Part shown: piece by piece, positions 63,645 through 64,000 of the stretch | How the letters are laid out: every line of letters starts with the position of its first letter | Numbering within the stretch: position 1 is the stretch's first letter | NCBI RefSeq assembly: GCF_031127815.1 | Contig: NZ_JARXHY010000017.1 | Location: forward strand, 60,149 to 124,148 | Direction: 5' to 3' | Length of the DNA: 64,000 nucleotides | Source of the DNA: Pelagicoccus sp. SDUM812003 | GTDB lineage: Bacteria > Verrucomicrobiota > Verrucomicrobiia > Opitutales > Opitutaceae | Notes under the pieces: generated by a model | The model's input: the letters and a program-made list of their open reading frames with translations, nothing else | The model's database searches: none | What the model was told of the DNA's origin: nothing | Translations under genes and position numbers: made by a program

Positions 63645-63660
63645 TGGCGCAGCTCTTGCA
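63645..63660 (+). promoter_or_regulatory. Sigma-54 promoter of the last gene
   Basis: TGGCGCA, four bases and TTGCA match TGGCACG-N4-TTGCW with two differences in the first box and exact spacing (GG-N10-GC). It lies 42 bp before the ATG at 63702. The PrsR-like sigma-54 activator encoded in this window is a natural candidate to drive it. Confidence 0.6.
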
Positions 63661-63701
63661 AAATCCAAACCGAATCTAAATTCAACCTCTCAAACAAAAT
63701 C

Positions 63702-64000
63702 ATGAAAAACATTACTAAGTCTATTTTCGCATTGCTCGCTTCGGCGGCTATCTCAAGCGGCGCCCTCGCCATTTCGACCCAGAACGCATACGTATGGGAT
63801 GAAGTAGGCACTCTAGCTTCGCAGACAGGAGAAACAGATGGAGATGCCTCCGTTTTTGTCGCTCCTCTAGGTGATTGGAACGTTTCGTTCTCTTCTGGAT
63901 TTATCCTTCCGTCCACAGGCGGCGGAGCTCCCTTCCTCCACTCTTCACTTGCTGGTAACAACACCACTGGTGGGATCAACGAGTTGACCGGTCTCTTCAT
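63702..64000 (+). CDS. Secreted protein, 5' part only (likely exosortase substrate)
   Basis: The frame opens at the ATG at 63702 and runs off the right edge, giving 99 codons. It starts with a signal peptide (MKNITKSIFALLASAAISSG, cleavage near ALA). The mature part is rich in G, S, T and N, as in extracellular beta-rich proteins. The C-terminus is outside the window, so the sorting signal cannot be seen. The sigma-54 promoter and nearby exosortase suggest it is a VPDSG-CTERM-type substrate. Confidence 0.7.
   Translation, partial: MKNITKSIFALLASAAISSGALAISTQNAYVWDEVGTLASQTGETDGDASVFVAPLGDWNVSFSSGFILPSTGGGAPFLHSSLAGNNTTGGINELTGLF

Noticed and set aside
63497..64000. 167-codon reverse-strand open frame at the right edge
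   Set aside because: It is antisense to the secreted-protein gene at 63702, which has a signal peptide and a sigma-54 promoter.

Overview
The window looks like a chromosomal segment of a Gram-negative marine member of the Verrucomicrobia, probably class Opitutae and possibly near Pelagicoccus. The taxonomy is inferred from gene content: an exosortase with a substrate carrying a PDSG-type C-terminal sorting signal, PrsK/PrsR/PrsT-type partners, a GldG/DUF4340 ABC cassette, a TonB-domain protein, M48 and S41 proteases, a sialate O-acetylesterase and a TRAP transporter. Coding regions are G+C-rich (estimated by eye, not computed).

The first 41.6 kb is ordinary, densely packed chromosome. It runs as follows: pheA; a Gfo/Idh/MocA oxidoreductase; a reverse-strand operon for a membrane TPR protein and two secreted proteins, one very rich in Q/G/S; an M48 lipoprotein protease; ethanolamine ammonia-lyase eutBC; a TRAP transporter (DctP, DctQ, DctM); an acyltransferase pair resembling OlsB/OlsA of ornithine-lipid synthesis; a GldF/GldG-like ABC cassette; prfA-prmC; a sialate O-acetylesterase; tRNA-Leu(UAG); a TolC/periplasmic-adaptor pair; a four-domain TonB_C protein; a degenerate DUF255 protein; queF; two rhomboid-fold proteins; a LuxR-type HTH protein; a tail-specific protease; ychF; and rpsP-trmD-rplS.

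From about 41.65 kb to 63.2 kb the character changes. The genes here serve the cell surface: tkt, a Wza-type exporter, dTDP-sugar genes (rfbB, rfbA and an RmlD-like reductase), glmS, and a dispersed exosortase set (PrsR-like regulator, PrsK-like kinase, PrsT-like TPR lipoprotein, exosortase, and one clear plus one likely substrate). Many gaps between them are filled with several families of short structured repeats that I did not see in the first 41 kb. Family A folds on paper as a three-way junction (about 56 bp). Family B is a 27-bp hairpin. Families C and D are double hairpins. Family E is made of GCGAAA/GCTAAA-type arms. The families combine into composite islands, two of which are collinear and flank glmS-prsR-substrate as direct repeats. 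A 172-bp unit holding a C element is repeated four times near 58 kb.

The most striking structure is at 47.79-48.24 kb. A GxxExxY-family gene (PD-(D/E)XK-like) sits exactly between 29-bp inverted copies of the E arm. The start codon touches the left arm and the stop codon lies inside the right arm. An 88-bp element with the same kind of inverted arms but no gene lies one gene upstream. This looks like a gene-bearing mobile element and a MITE-like derivative. The window ends inside a secreted-protein gene preceded by a well-spaced sigma-54-type promoter, which fits control by the PrsR-like sigma-54 activator encoded 10 kb away.
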